This document shows, piece after piece, positions 26,456-34,124 of a DNA stretch of 64,000 nucleotides. Positions within the stretch are counted from its first letter, which is position 1. Every line of letters starts with the position of its first letter. The notes beneath the pieces were generated by a model that was given only the letters and a program-made list of their open reading frames with translations, was not told the DNA's origin and did no database searches. This stretch comes from JBCCOW01 sp039025855 (lineage in GTDB: Bacteria; Planctomycetota; Phycisphaerae; Phycisphaerales; Phycisphaeraceae). The stretch spans positions 41,540 through 105,539 of the forward strand of contig JBCCNL010000008.1 in assembly GCA_039025855.1 (NCBI GenBank), in the 5' to 3' direction. The position numbers and the translations under genes are program-made.

Positions 26456-27478
26456 ATGAACACCTCCTACAAGATTGGGCTCGTCGTGGCGGTCATCCTG
26501 CTGACGCTCGTCATCGGTTACCAGGTCACCCGGCCCGGCGATGACGCGCCCACCACGACCGCGGACACCAACACCGCCGACCAAGCCCTCGCTCAGCCCG
26601 ACACCCCGGCCGCACCGGCCTCTAACGGCCCCGCGTCCCCGGCCGTCGATCCCCACTCGGCCGACGCGTTGCCCCCACCCCCCACCCAAGACCCCGCCCC
26701 AACCAGGTCCACCAACGCAAACCCAGACCGCCCGCTCCTCGGGCCCGCCGACTTCCTCAGCCGACGCGTGCCTTCAACCCCTACCACCCCCACCACCTCC
26801 ACACCCACGTCGACCACTCCGCCTACCACGACCTCGACGACGACACCCACGCTGCCCTCTGCCCCGAGCAACACCACGGCCGAGGCAACACCAAGCACCA
26901 CCGCCACCCCGCGCCGCACCACCACCCCGTCGATCACCCTGGGCAACCCGACCACTCCCACCACGCCCACCACCACCACCACGCGGACCACCGACGCATC
27001 TCCCACCCGGCCGACGCTTGCCGATGGGCCATCCACACCGGCCACCACAACCACCACCACGCCCGACTTCCCCGCGGCCCGGACCTACACCGTCCAGCCC
27101 CGCGACAACTTCTGGGTCATCGCTGATCGCCTCTACGACGACCCCAAGTACTGGTCCGTCATCGCCCAGGCCAACCCCACCGTGGACCCGACCAAGATCA
27201 AACCCGGTGACGAACTCCGCCTCCCCACCCGACAAGCCCTCGCCGAATTCGACGCCAGCTCCGAACCCCCGCCCGTCCCCACCGCACCCACCGGCGGACG
27301 CACCTATACCGTCCGCGCCGGCGACAGCCTCACCCTCATCAGCCAACGCGTCTACGGCTCCGCCCGCTACTTCCGACGCATCCACGCCGCCAACCGCCAA
27401 CTCATCGGCGACAGCCCCGACAACATCCGCGAAGGCATGGTGCTCCAACTCCCGGCCATCGACACGTCCGGCTCCTGA
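26456..27478 (+). CDS. Membrane-anchored protein with two C-terminal LysM domains
   Basis: A 340-residue protein. An N-terminal membrane anchor (IGLVVAVILLTLVIGYQV) is followed by about 180 residues that are almost entirely Thr, Pro, Ser and Ala, a spacer likely to be extended and perhaps glycosylated. Two LysM domains end it: RTYTVQPRDNFWVIADRLY with IKPGDELRLP, and RTYTVRAGDSLTLISQRVY with IREGMVLQLP. LysM binds N-acetylglucosamine-containing glycans such as peptidoglycan. The ATG at 26456 is chosen because the anchor starts immediately after it. It is divergent from the LptD operon, consistent with a cell-envelope function. Confidence 0.85.
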   Translation: MNTSYKIGLVVAVILLTLVIGYQVTRPGDDAPTTTADTNTADQALAQPDTPAAPASNGPASPAVDPHSADALPPPPTQDPAPTRSTNANPDRPLLGPADFLSRRVPSTPTTPTTSTPTSTTPPTTTSTTTPTLPSAPSNTTAEATPSTTATPRRTTTPSITLGNPTTPTTPTTTTTRTTDASPTRPTLADGPSTPATTTTTTPDFPAARTYTVQPRDNFWVIADRLYDDPKYWSVIAQANPTVDPTKIKPGDELRLPTRQALAEFDASSEPPPVPTAPTGGRTYTVRAGDSLTLISQRVYGSARYFRRIHAANRQLIGDSPDNIREGMVLQLPAIDTSGS

Positions 27479-27568
27479 ACGGCCGTCTGGGCCTACCGCG
27501 CCGAGCTCCGCACGGCAAGCAAAATCGCCGCGGCGAATCCACGGTTGAAAACTTCTCTCACGGATTCA

Positions 27569-27597
27569 TTGGACCCGCCCCGGCAACCCGATAGACT
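27569..27597 (+). promoter_or_regulatory. Promoter of the 6S RNA gene (TTGGAC-N17-TAGACT)
   Basis: TTGGAC at 27569-27574 and TAGACT at 27592-27597 are separated by exactly 17 bases, a near-consensus sigma-70-type promoter. The expected start is about 27604, where the 6S-like sequence begins. Among the promoters seen here it is one of the two with both boxes well placed. Confidence 0.7.
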
Positions 27598-27603
27598 TCA
27601 GGA

Positions 27604-27801
27604 AGACAAGGCTTCGCTCGCTTTCGCGGGGCAGGAACACGGGCCAAATGCTCCTGAACCTGTCGAATCCCAAGGGAGCTTAGTTGGGCACGACGGCCAA
27701 GCCTCCACCGAGTGGAAGGCCCGGATGACCCGGCGACGCACCCACCTTGAATTGGGGTTCGGGACATCGCCCGCCCTACCCGTGATTGTGAGCTTCGAAG
27801 G
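27604..27801 (+). ncRNA. ssrS: 6S RNA
   Basis: A transcript of about 200 bases between its own promoter and a strong terminator. It has features of 6S RNA, which binds sigma-70 RNA polymerase by mimicking an open promoter. GGCGACGCA (27732-27740), CACCTTGAA (27743-27751) and GGGTTC (27756-27761) occur in the same order and spacing as related strings in the 3' half of Escherichia coli 6S RNA as I remember it. The 5' half has the matching CTCCTGAACC segment and a GGGAGC-TTAG-TTGGGC stretch. A closing helix pairs CACGGG (27638-27643) with CCCGTG (27779-27784). A hairpin of GCCTCCA and TGGAAGGC surrounds CCGAG near 27701-27720. The gene accounts for most of the 436-base gap between the LysM gene and cysE. 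It does not look like tmRNA, RNase P or SRP RNA. Confidence 0.72.
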
Positions 27802-27830
27802 CGACCCAACCCCTGGGTCGTCTTTTTTTT
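27802..27830 (+). terminator. Rho-independent terminator of the 6S RNA gene
   Basis: Seven-base stem CGACCCA/TGGGTCG with a five-base loop, followed by TCTTTTTTTT. It is one of the two clearest intrinsic terminators in the window and separates the 6S RNA from cysE. Confidence 0.9.
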
Positions 27831-27902
27831 CTGTCGACCCGATCCATCACGCAAAACCCCACGCCTTCGTAGCGCGATCGCTTGCGACCGCCAATCCCGC
27901 CG

Positions 27903-27908
27903 TAAACT
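27903..27908 (+). promoter_or_regulatory. -10 box (TAAACT) of a probable leaderless cysE promoter
   Basis: TAAACT ends six bases before the cysE ATG at 27915. A possible -35 (TTGCGA, 27882-27887) lies 15 bases upstream of it. Confidence 0.55.
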
Positions 27909-27914
27909 CCTGTC

Positions 27915-28886
27915 ATGCCCAGCGACGTCACCTCTCCCGCCACGCCCCCGGACTTTGCGCCCCTCATCACGCGCCTCACCGAGCAGTCCACCGCCCACCC
28001 CGATCTGCATCACGTCGGTGCCACCTTCCTCCCCAGTCGTGACCGCGTGATCCAGTTCATCGAGGTCATGCGCCGCCTCGTCTTCCCCGGCTTCTTCGAC
28101 CCCGACCGCCTCACCCCCGACACCCTCGCCGACCACACCCGCGACCTGCTCACTCAGGCCGACGCCCTGCTCTACGAACAGACCCGCGAAGCCCTCCGCT
28201 ACGCCCTCAATCTCGACGGCTCCGGCAAGGGCGACGACTGCGACGCCTGCGACGCCCAGGCTCGCGACCTCACTAACTGCTTCTTCAACCAGCTCCCCGA
28301 GCTCCGCCGCCTGCTGCTCACCGACGTCCACGCCGCCTTCGACGGCGACCCCGCCGCGCAATCCTACGACGAGATCATCTTCTGCTACCCCGGGCTCGAC
28401 GCCATCTTCACCCACCGCATGGCCCACTGCCTCTACGCCCACGGCGTGCCGCTGCTGCCCCGCATGATGTCCGAGTTGATCCATAACGACACCGGCATCG
28501 AGATCCACCCCGGGGCCGACATCGGCGAGTCCTTTTTCATCGACCACGGCACCGGCGTCGTCATCGGCGAGACCGTCAACATCGGCGACCGCGTCAAGGT
28601 CTACCAGTCCGTTACCCTCGGCGCCCTCTCCACCAAGGGCGGCCAGGACTGGCGCGGCACCAAACGCCACCCCACTATCGAAGACGACGTCACCATCTAC
28701 GGCGGGGCCGTCATCCTCGGCGGCGAAACCGTCATCGGCCAAGGCGCGACCATCGGCGGCAACATCTTCGTCACCCGCTCCATCCCGCCGGGCCACACCG
28801 TCACCGCCGAGATGCCCAACCTCATCCTCCGCCCCCCCAAAGCTCCTAAGGGCGAACTCCCTACCGACTTCGACCCCAGCATCTGA
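27915..28886 (+). CDS. cysE: Serine O-acetyltransferase
   Basis: A 323-residue enzyme that acetylates L-serine for cysteine synthesis. The N-terminal 150 residues are helical (FIEVMRRLVFPGFFD). The catalytic part is a left-handed beta-helix of hexapeptide repeats (IHPGADIGESFFIDHGTG, VVIGETVNIGDRVKVYQ). It carries the loop DWRGTKRHPTIEDDV and a repeat end GGNIFVTRSIP. The C-terminal IPPGHTVTAEMPNL is typical of the EpsC-type enzymes with a long N-terminal domain. Codons end almost always in C. It lies between the 6S RNA terminator and a Lon-N-domain gene and is probably transcribed from its own leaderless promoter. Confidence 0.9.
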   Translation: MPSDVTSPATPPDFAPLITRLTEQSTAHPDLHHVGATFLPSRDRVIQFIEVMRRLVFPGFFDPDRLTPDTLADHTRDLLTQADALLYEQTREALRYALNLDGSGKGDDCDACDAQARDLTNCFFNQLPELRRLLLTDVHAAFDGDPAAQSYDEIIFCYPGLDAIFTHRMAHCLYAHGVPLLPRMMSELIHNDTGIEIHPGADIGESFFIDHGTGVVIGETVNIGDRVKVYQSVTLGALSTKGGQDWRGTKRHPTIEDDVTIYGGAVILGGETVIGQGATIGGNIFVTRSIPPGHTVTAEMPNLILRPPKAPKGELPTDFDPSI

Positions 28887-28931
28887 GTCCCGCACCGTTT
28901 AGCGGGGCCATTCATGGCCCCATCGCCCTCC

Positions 28932-28937
28932 TACAAT
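28932..28937 (+). promoter_or_regulatory. -10 box (TACAAT) of a probable leaderless promoter
   Basis: TACAAT ends six bases before ATG 28944. This supports that start over an in-frame ATG at 28914, which lies upstream of the box. Confidence 0.55.
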
Positions 28938-28943
28938 GATGCA

Positions 28944-29639
28944 ATGGCTGACACCGTCACCGTCGACTTCAGCAAGCCCGTCCCGCTGTTCCCGCTGCAG
29001 CAGGTCGTCGTGCTGCCGCACGCCGCGGCCCCGCTGCACATCTTTGAAGACCGCTACCGGGCCATGCTCCACCGCGTGCTCGACTCCGCAGGCCTGATCG
29101 CGATGGCCACCTTCTCCGGCGAGGACTGGAAAGAAGACTACAACGGCAACCCCGAGCTCCGCCCCCACGTCTGCCTCGGCTACGTCGCCCGCCACGAACG
29201 CCTCGACGACGGCCGATACAACCTCATCCTCCAGGGCCTGGCCCGTGCCCGTATCCGCGAAGAGCTCGAGGTCCACGACGACGGCTACCGCCTCGCCCTC
29301 CTCGAACCCACCGAGCCCCGCACCGACGAGCCCGTCGACGACCAGCCGCTCCGCCAGCAGCTCGAAGAACTCCTCGCCGACGAACAGCTCCGCTCCCTCG
29401 CCGCCGTGAACTCCGTCGACGACTGGCTCACCGACGAGATCCCGACCACCGCTGCGGTCGATCTCACCGCCGCCGTCTTCTGTCGTGACAACGAGCAGCG
29501 GTACGCCCTGCTCGCCGAGCCCGACCCGATCAAGCGCACCCGCTTCATCATCCAGCTGCTCCGTCAGACCCGCGAGACCCTCGTCCGCGCCAAGAACCAG
29601 GGCCTCCCCACCGACGACGACGGTCATCCGCTGAACTGA
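28944..29639 (+). CDS. LON peptidase substrate-binding (N-terminal) domain protein
   Basis: A 231-residue protein equal to the N-terminal domain of Lon protease without the ATPase and protease parts. Recognisable blocks are VPLFPLQQVVVLPHAAAPLH, IFEDRYRAML, and GYVARHERLDDGRYNLILQG. Such stand-alone proteins are widespread in bacteria and poorly understood; substrate recognition or a partner of Lon has been suggested. A 36-base gap separates it from the helicase gene, which has its own promoter-like box. Start chosen from the six-base spacing behind TACAAT. Confidence 0.87.
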   Translation: MADTVTVDFSKPVPLFPLQQVVVLPHAAAPLHIFEDRYRAMLHRVLDSAGLIAMATFSGEDWKEDYNGNPELRPHVCLGYVARHERLDDGRYNLILQGLARARIREELEVHDDGYRLALLEPTEPRTDEPVDDQPLRQQLEELLADEQLRSLAAVNSVDDWLTDEIPTTAAVDLTAAVFCRDNEQRYALLAEPDPIKRTRFIIQLLRQTRETLVRAKNQGLPTDDDGHPLN

Positions 29640-29662
29640 CTGAGCCTCCGACGCCTCCCATC

Positions 29663-29668
29663 TATACT
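29663..29668 (+). promoter_or_regulatory. -10 box (TATACT) of a probable leaderless helicase promoter
   Basis: TATACT ends six bases before ATG 29675. Only a pyrimidine run (CCCCCT) lies between, so no Shine-Dalgarno sequence is possible. Confidence 0.55.
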
Positions 29669-29674
29669 CCCCCT

Positions 29675-32041
29675 ATGGCGGACACGGAAGCCCCCACCCC
29701 ACTCACCAACGCCCCACTCGACATCGACGTCTCCGACGACCCGCTGCTTGCCGGGCTCACGCCCCCGCAGCTCGAAGCGGTGACGCACATCGATGGCCCC
29801 GCCCAGGTCCTGGCCGGCCCCGGTTCGGGCAAGACCCGTGTCATCACCCGCCGCGTCGCCCACCTCATCCACCGCGTCGGGATCGCTCCGTGGAACATCC
29901 TGGCCATCACCTTCACCAACAAGGCCGCCGCCGAGATGCGCGACCGTGTCGGGCAACTGGTCACCGAGCGTCAGTCCCGCGCGACGAAGGTCGCCACATT
30001 CCACTCCCTCTGTGCCCGCCTGCTCCGCCAGTTTGCCGATCGGCTTGGGCTACCTCCGGGCTACTCGATCTACGACACCGCCGACCAGAAACGCGCGATG
30101 AAGCAGGTCCTGTCAGACCTCGAGATCAACCCAAAGAATTTCGCACCCGCGTCCATGCTCTCAGCGATTTCCAACGCGAAGAACGAGCTCGTCGGCCCCA
30201 CCGAGTTCGCCACGAATGCCGGGACGTTCTACGACCGCACGGTCGCCAAGGTCTACAAGCGGTACGCCGAGGTCTTGGAGAAGAATAACGCCCTCGACTT
30301 CGACGACCTGCTGATGAAGACCGTGCAGCTACTCCGCAAGCACCCCGACGTTGCTGAGGAGCTGCGGGACAAGTACCAGTACGTCCTGATCGACGAGTAT
30401 CAGGACACCAACCACGCCCAGTTCATGCTTGCCTCCGTCCTCGGGGCCCACGGCAACGTCATGGCCGTCGGCGACCCCGACCAGTCGATCTACGGCTGGC
30501 GCGGCGCGAACATCCGCAACATCCTCGAGTTCGAATCCCACTACCCCGACGCCAAGGTCATTCGGCTCGAACAGAACTACCGCAGCACCAAGACCATCCT
30601 CCAGGTGGCCGACACGCTGATCCAGAACAACTCGGGCCGCAAGCACAAGACCCTCTGGACCGACAACGACAACGGCGAACCCGTTCGCGTTGCCGAGTGC
30701 GGCAGCGAGCTGGACGAGGCGAAGCACGTCATCGACCGCTTCGTCGAACTCAATGCGGGTGGGGTGCCGTGGGGCGGGATGGCGGTGTTCTACCGGATGA
30801 ACTCGCTGTCGCGTGTGATCGAGGACGAGCTGCGGGACCGCGGCATCCCGTACCAGATCGCCCGGGGCACCGCGTTCTACGACCGGAAAGAAATCAAAGA
30901 CGCCGTGGCGTACCTGCGGGTCGTCGCGAACCCCGCCGACGAGGTCAACCTGCTGCGGGTGATCAACACCCCGTCGCGCGGTATCAGCAACACCACCGTC
31001 AAGGCCCTGCAGGCCCGCAGCCTCACCGACTCGCAGCCCATCGACGTCGTGATGGAAAACCCGATGCGGCTGACGGAGATCAACACCCGGGCTCAGAACG
31101 CGGTGGCCAAGTTCAGCCGGATGGTCACCGAGTGGCGCGGCACCGCAGGGCTGATCCAGGGCGAGCTGGCGGCGTCCGACGCCCTGATCGCCCCAAGCCT
31201 CCGCGAGTTCGTCGAACGCCTGATCCGCGAGTCCGGCCTCGAAGACCACTACCGCAAAGACAAGTCCGACCCGGACCAGGAACGCCTCGCCAACCTCGGC
31301 GAGTTGGTCAGCTCCGCTCAACAGTTCGAGGAACGCCTCGTCATCGAACGCGTCGAAGAGCAGGGCGAAGACCCGCCGACGCTGGCTGAGAAGCTGCTGG
31401 CGTTCCTCGAACAGATCAGCCTCGTCTCCGACATTGACGGCGTCGACGCCGACCAGGGCTCGGTGACGCTGATGACCTTGCACGCCGCCAAAGGCCTGGA
31501 GTTTCCTGCAGTTGCTGTGGTCGGCTTCGAGGACGGTCTGCTCCCCCACGACAGGGCGAACAAGGACCCCGACGAGCTGGAAGAAGAGCGCCGCCTTGCG
31601 TTCGTCGGCATCACCCGTGCCATGCAGCACCTCGAACTCACACACGCCCGCCGCCGCACCGTCTTCGGCCAGAGCAATCTGACGATCCCGAGCCGGTTCC
31701 TTGGTGAGCTGCCCGAAGACGCCATCGATCGCATCGAGTCCGACGGCGACGGCCTCGACGCGTTCCTCTCAGGCGGGGGTGGACGAGCCCAGCGTGAGCG
31801 GGCGGCACAACGCGAGTCGCTCTACCCCAAAGGCACGGTGGTGCGTCACCCGCAGTTCGGGATTGGACGCGTCCTGGCCGTCAATGCGATGGGCGCGCAC
31901 ACACGGGCGACGATCCAGTTCAACACGGTGGGCAAGAAGACCTTGGTGCTGGAGTACGCTCGGCTCGAACCCGTGATGGACCCGCACCTTGGCACGTCCC
32001 CGCGGGTCGAGGATGAGGTCGATGACGATCTGCCTTTCTGA
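29675..32041 (+). CDS. pcrA: ATP-dependent DNA helicase, UvrD/PcrA/Rep family
   Basis: A 788-residue superfamily 1A helicase that unwinds DNA 3'-5' during repair and replication restart. The Walker A is GPGSGKTRV (K53), then ITFTNKAAAEM (motif Ia), the Walker B LIDEYQDT, and GDPDQSIYGWRGA. Motif IV is QNYRSTKTI, motif V TLHAAKGLEFPAV, and motif VI VGITRAMQHLEL. The C-terminus has the Tudor-like tail seen in PcrA/UvrD (KGTVVRHPQFGIGRVLAV). Whether it is functionally UvrD or PcrA cannot be decided from the sequence. Codon endings switch between C-rich and G-rich stretches inside the gene. The stop is 23 bases before a large inverted repeat. Confidence 0.92.
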   Translation: MADTEAPTPLTNAPLDIDVSDDPLLAGLTPPQLEAVTHIDGPAQVLAGPGSGKTRVITRRVAHLIHRVGIAPWNILAITFTNKAAAEMRDRVGQLVTERQSRATKVATFHSLCARLLRQFADRLGLPPGYSIYDTADQKRAMKQVLSDLEINPKNFAPASMLSAISNAKNELVGPTEFATNAGTFYDRTVAKVYKRYAEVLEKNNALDFDDLLMKTVQLLRKHPDVAEELRDKYQYVLIDEYQDTNHAQFMLASVLGAHGNVMAVGDPDQSIYGWRGANIRNILEFESHYPDAKVIRLEQNYRSTKTILQVADTLIQNNSGRKHKTLWTDNDNGEPVRVAECGSELDEAKHVIDRFVELNAGGVPWGGMAVFYRMNSLSRVIEDELRDRGIPYQIARGTAFYDRKEIKDAVAYLRVVANPADEVNLLRVINTPSRGISNTTVKALQARSLTDSQPIDVVMENPMRLTEINTRAQNAVAKFSRMVTEWRGTAGLIQGELAASDALIAPSLREFVERLIRESGLEDHYRKDKSDPDQERLANLGELVSSAQQFEERLVIERVEEQGEDPPTLAEKLLAFLEQISLVSDIDGVDADQGSVTLMTLHAAKGLEFPAVAVVGFEDGLLPHDRANKDPDELEEERRLAFVGITRAMQHLELTHARRRTVFGQSNLTIPSRFLGELPEDAIDRIESDGDGLDAFLSGGGGRAQRERAAQRESLYPKGTVVRHPQFGIGRVLAVNAMGAHTRATIQFNTVGKKTLVLEYARLEPVMDPHLGTSPRVEDEVDDDLPF

Positions 32042-32063
32042 TAACTGTTTGACTGTGTTTTGA

Positions 32064-32128
32064 ACCACAAAGACACGAAGGACACGAAGAAAGACGGGTG
32101 CTCTTCGTGTCCTTCGTGTCTTCGTGGT
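32064..32128. repeat. Large inverted repeat with tandem GACACGAAG units
   Basis: Arms at 32064-32089 and 32103-32128 are 26 bases long and complementary except at one position, around a 13-base loop. Each arm contains the 9-mer GACACGAAG (or its complement) in tandem, framed by ACCAC. The element fills the gap between the helicase gene and trpF. No T-run follows, so it is not a classical terminator, although the RNA would fold very stably. Similar ACCAC-plus-AAGACAC strings are, as I recall, common in intergenic regions of several bacterial groups. Confidence 0.85.
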
Positions 32129-32142
32129 AATTTTCTCAGGTC

Positions 32143-32829
32143 ATGCAGCGGACTCGGATCAAGATTTGCGGCTTGAAAGACCCAGCGTCGATCGACGTCG
32201 CGGTGTCGGCGGGTGCGGACGCGTTGGGGCTGGTGTTTGTGGAGGCCTCGCCGCGGGCGGTCACGCCGGATCAGGCGGTGGGGTTGGCGGGGCGGGTGCC
32301 TGCGATGGTGGAGCCGGTCGGGTTGTTCGTGGATGAGCCGGTGGAGTCGGTGTTGTCGGTGGTGGAGCGGGTGGGGTTGCGGTCGGTGCAACTGCACGGG
32401 CGTGAGGGCCCGGGGTACGTGCGTCGGCTCAAGGCGGGGCGTGTGGGTCTCAAGGTCGTGAAGGCGTTGAGCTTCGATGCGGATGAGGTGGGCCCGACGC
32501 TGGAGGTCTGGCGGGGGGAGCACCAGCTGGTGGACGGCCTGCTGTGGGATGCGCCGCCCAGCGGTGGGCTTACCGGTGGGACGGGGCACACGCTGGACTG
32601 GGCGGCGCTGGCGGCGCTGCGCGATGCGGGGCGGCTCGAGGGGTTGGCCCCGATGATTTTGGCGGGGGGGCTGACGCCGGGGAACGTGGGGGATGCGGTG
32701 TTTCGGCTCCGGCCGTACGCGGTGGACGTGAGCAGCGGGGTAGAGTCAGAGCGAGGGGTGAAGGACGCGGGGAAGATCGCGGCGTTCTGTGCGGCGGTGC
32801 GGGCGGCGGATGCAAAGCTCAACAGCTAG
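32143..32829 (+). CDS. trpF: Phosphoribosylanthranilate isomerase
   Basis: A 228-residue TIM-barrel enzyme that converts phosphoribosylanthranilate to CdRP in tryptophan synthesis. Landmarks are KICGLKDP with the catalytic Cys, LGLVFVEASPRAV, VQLHGREGP, LLWDAPPSGGLTGGTG (phosphate binding), ILAGGLTPGNV, and VDVSSGVESERGVKD. Codons end mostly in G, unlike the C-ending genes just upstream. It starts 15 bases after a 26-base-arm inverted repeat. No other trp biosynthesis gene is nearby, but the tryptophanyl-tRNA synthetase gene follows 37 bases later. Confidence 0.93.
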   Translation: MQRTRIKICGLKDPASIDVAVSAGADALGLVFVEASPRAVTPDQAVGLAGRVPAMVEPVGLFVDEPVESVLSVVERVGLRSVQLHGREGPGYVRRLKAGRVGLKVVKALSFDADEVGPTLEVWRGEHQLVDGLLWDAPPSGGLTGGTGHTLDWAALAALRDAGRLEGLAPMILAGGLTPGNVGDAVFRLRPYAVDVSSGVESERGVKDAGKIAAFCAAVRAADAKLNS

Positions 32830-32852
32830 AGCAGCCCCCCAGTCCGTGCCAC

Positions 32853-32858
32853 TACACT
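32853..32858 (+). promoter_or_regulatory. -10-like box (TACACT) upstream of trpS
   Basis: TACACT ends eight bases before ATG 32867, so any leader would be absent or two bases long. It supports the Met at 32867 as the trpS start. Confidence 0.45.
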
Positions 32859-32866
32859 CTCGCCCT

Positions 32867-33835
32867 ATGGCACGCGTCCTCACCGGATTACAACCGACCG
32901 GGCAGCTGCACCTGGGCAACTACGCCGGGGCGATCCGGCAGCTCATCGACCTGCAGGACGACCACGAGCTCTACGTGTTCGTGGCATCATTCCATGCGCT
33001 GACCGCGATCCGTGACCCCGACGAGTTGCGGGCTAACGTGCGGCAGGTCGTGGTGGACTACCTCGCGTTCGGGTTGGACCCGAGCAAGTGTCACATCTAC
33101 CTGCAGCACGACGTGCCGGAGGTAACGGAGCTGGCCTGGGTGCTGGGGTGTCTGTGCCCGAAGTCGCAGATGGACAAGGCCACGACCTACAAGGACAAGA
33201 CGGCCAAGGGGCTGCCCGCGAACATCGGGCTGTACACCTATCCCATTCTGCAGGCGGCGGACATCCTGGCGGTCGATCCGGATTTCGTGCCGGTGGGTCA
33301 GGACCAGCGGCAGCACGTTGAGATCACGCGGGATCTGGCGCAGAAGTTCAACCATCATTACGGTGAGGTCTTCAAGGTCCCGGAAGGGCGGTACCGGGCC
33401 GAGGCGGCGGTAGTGCCGGGGGTGGATGGCGAGAAGATGAGCAAGTCATACGGGAACATCATTGATCCGTTTTTGCCGGAGAAGCAGCTGCGGAAGGCGG
33501 TGATGAAGATCGTCTCGGGGAGCGAGACGCTGGAGGAGCCGAAGGACCCGGAGGGCGACACGACGTTTGCGATTTTCCGGGCGATTGCGGGTGCGGATGA
33601 TCCGCGGACGGCTGAGCTGGCGGAGCGATACCGGGCCGGAGGGATGGGTTACGGGCACGCGAAGCAGGCGCTGTTCGAACTGTTGCTCAACGAGTTTGGA
33701 GCGGCCCGGGAGCGTAGGGAAGAGCTGCTTGCCGATACGGGGCGAGTCGATGCGGTGCTGGCGAACGGGGCGGCGGCGGCGCGGGAGGCGGTCGGGAAAG
33801 TAACGGCTCGGGTGCGGCGGGCGGTGGGTCTCTGA
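32867..33835 (+). CDS. trpS: Tryptophan--tRNA ligase
   Basis: A 322-residue class I aminoacyl-tRNA synthetase, normal in length for bacterial TrpRS. The HIGH motif appears as HLGNYAG near residue 16, and the KMSKS loop is exact (GEKMSKSYGN). Other family blocks are TGLQPTGQLHLGN and GQDQRQHVEITRDLAQ. The ATG at 32867 is the conserved start of the fold; upstream in-frame Mets lie inside trpF. It follows trpF, and the pairing of two tryptophan-related genes may be functional or chance. Confidence 0.95.
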   Translation: MARVLTGLQPTGQLHLGNYAGAIRQLIDLQDDHELYVFVASFHALTAIRDPDELRANVRQVVVDYLAFGLDPSKCHIYLQHDVPEVTELAWVLGCLCPKSQMDKATTYKDKTAKGLPANIGLYTYPILQAADILAVDPDFVPVGQDQRQHVEITRDLAQKFNHHYGEVFKVPEGRYRAEAAVVPGVDGEKMSKSYGNIIDPFLPEKQLRKAVMKIVSGSETLEEPKDPEGDTTFAIFRAIAGADDPRTAELAERYRAGGMGYGHAKQALFELLLNEFGAARERREELLADTGRVDAVLANGAAAAREAVGKVTARVRRAVGL

Positions 33836-33876
33836 CGGCCTGCGGTTATGCTGCAAACAAACGGGAGGTTTCTGGG

Positions 33877-34098
33877 ATGCTCGACGACGACCACATCGAT
33901 GACGAGACACGGGAGGCCCGGGCGGCGTATCGGCGGAGCCGGTTTATCCGGGCGCTGGTGTTGAACGGGATCGCGTTTGTGCTGCTGGCGTTGGCGGCGG
34001 TGCTGGCGTTTGGGGAGTTCAGCTGGCAGCTCTCGGTGCTGTTGGTGGTGCCGGCGTTTGCGCTGGTGGTGATCGCGAACCAGGGTGGGGATGAATAG
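33877..34098 (+). CDS. Small two-helix membrane protein
   Basis: A 73-residue protein. An acidic N-terminus (MLDDDHIDDETREA) is followed by a basic stretch AAYRRSRFIRALVLNG. Two hydrophobic helices (IAFVLLALAAVLAF and LSVLLVVPAFALVVIA) and a short acidic tail complete it. A GGGAGG sits before the ATG and a TATGCT box 24 bases upstream of the start. The basic region and helix layout resemble the next gene, so the two are probably a tandem duplicate. I do not recognise a family. Confidence 0.65.
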   Translation: MLDDDHIDDETREARAAYRRSRFIRALVLNGIAFVLLALAAVLAFGEFSWQLSVLLVVPAFALVVIANQGGDE

Positions 34099-34124
34099 AC
34101 CACTGGCTTAACGGGGATCAAGCG

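Noticed and set aside
27569..27600. Resemblance to a SAM riboswitch core (CCGGCAACCC) upstream of cysE
   Set aside because: The string lies in the spacer between the -35 and -10 boxes of the 6S promoter, and the other conserved SAM-I parts are missing.
27659..27671. tmRNA-like string GGGATTCGACAGG on the minus strand
   Set aside because: No tRNA-like 3' end, no tag-coding frame and no second half nearby. The plus strand gives a consistent 6S RNA with promoter and terminator.
27558..28895. Minus-strand open frame of 445 codons over the 6S RNA and cysE
   Set aside because: The opposite strand encodes a clear serine acetyltransferase and an RNA gene; the frame is a shadow.
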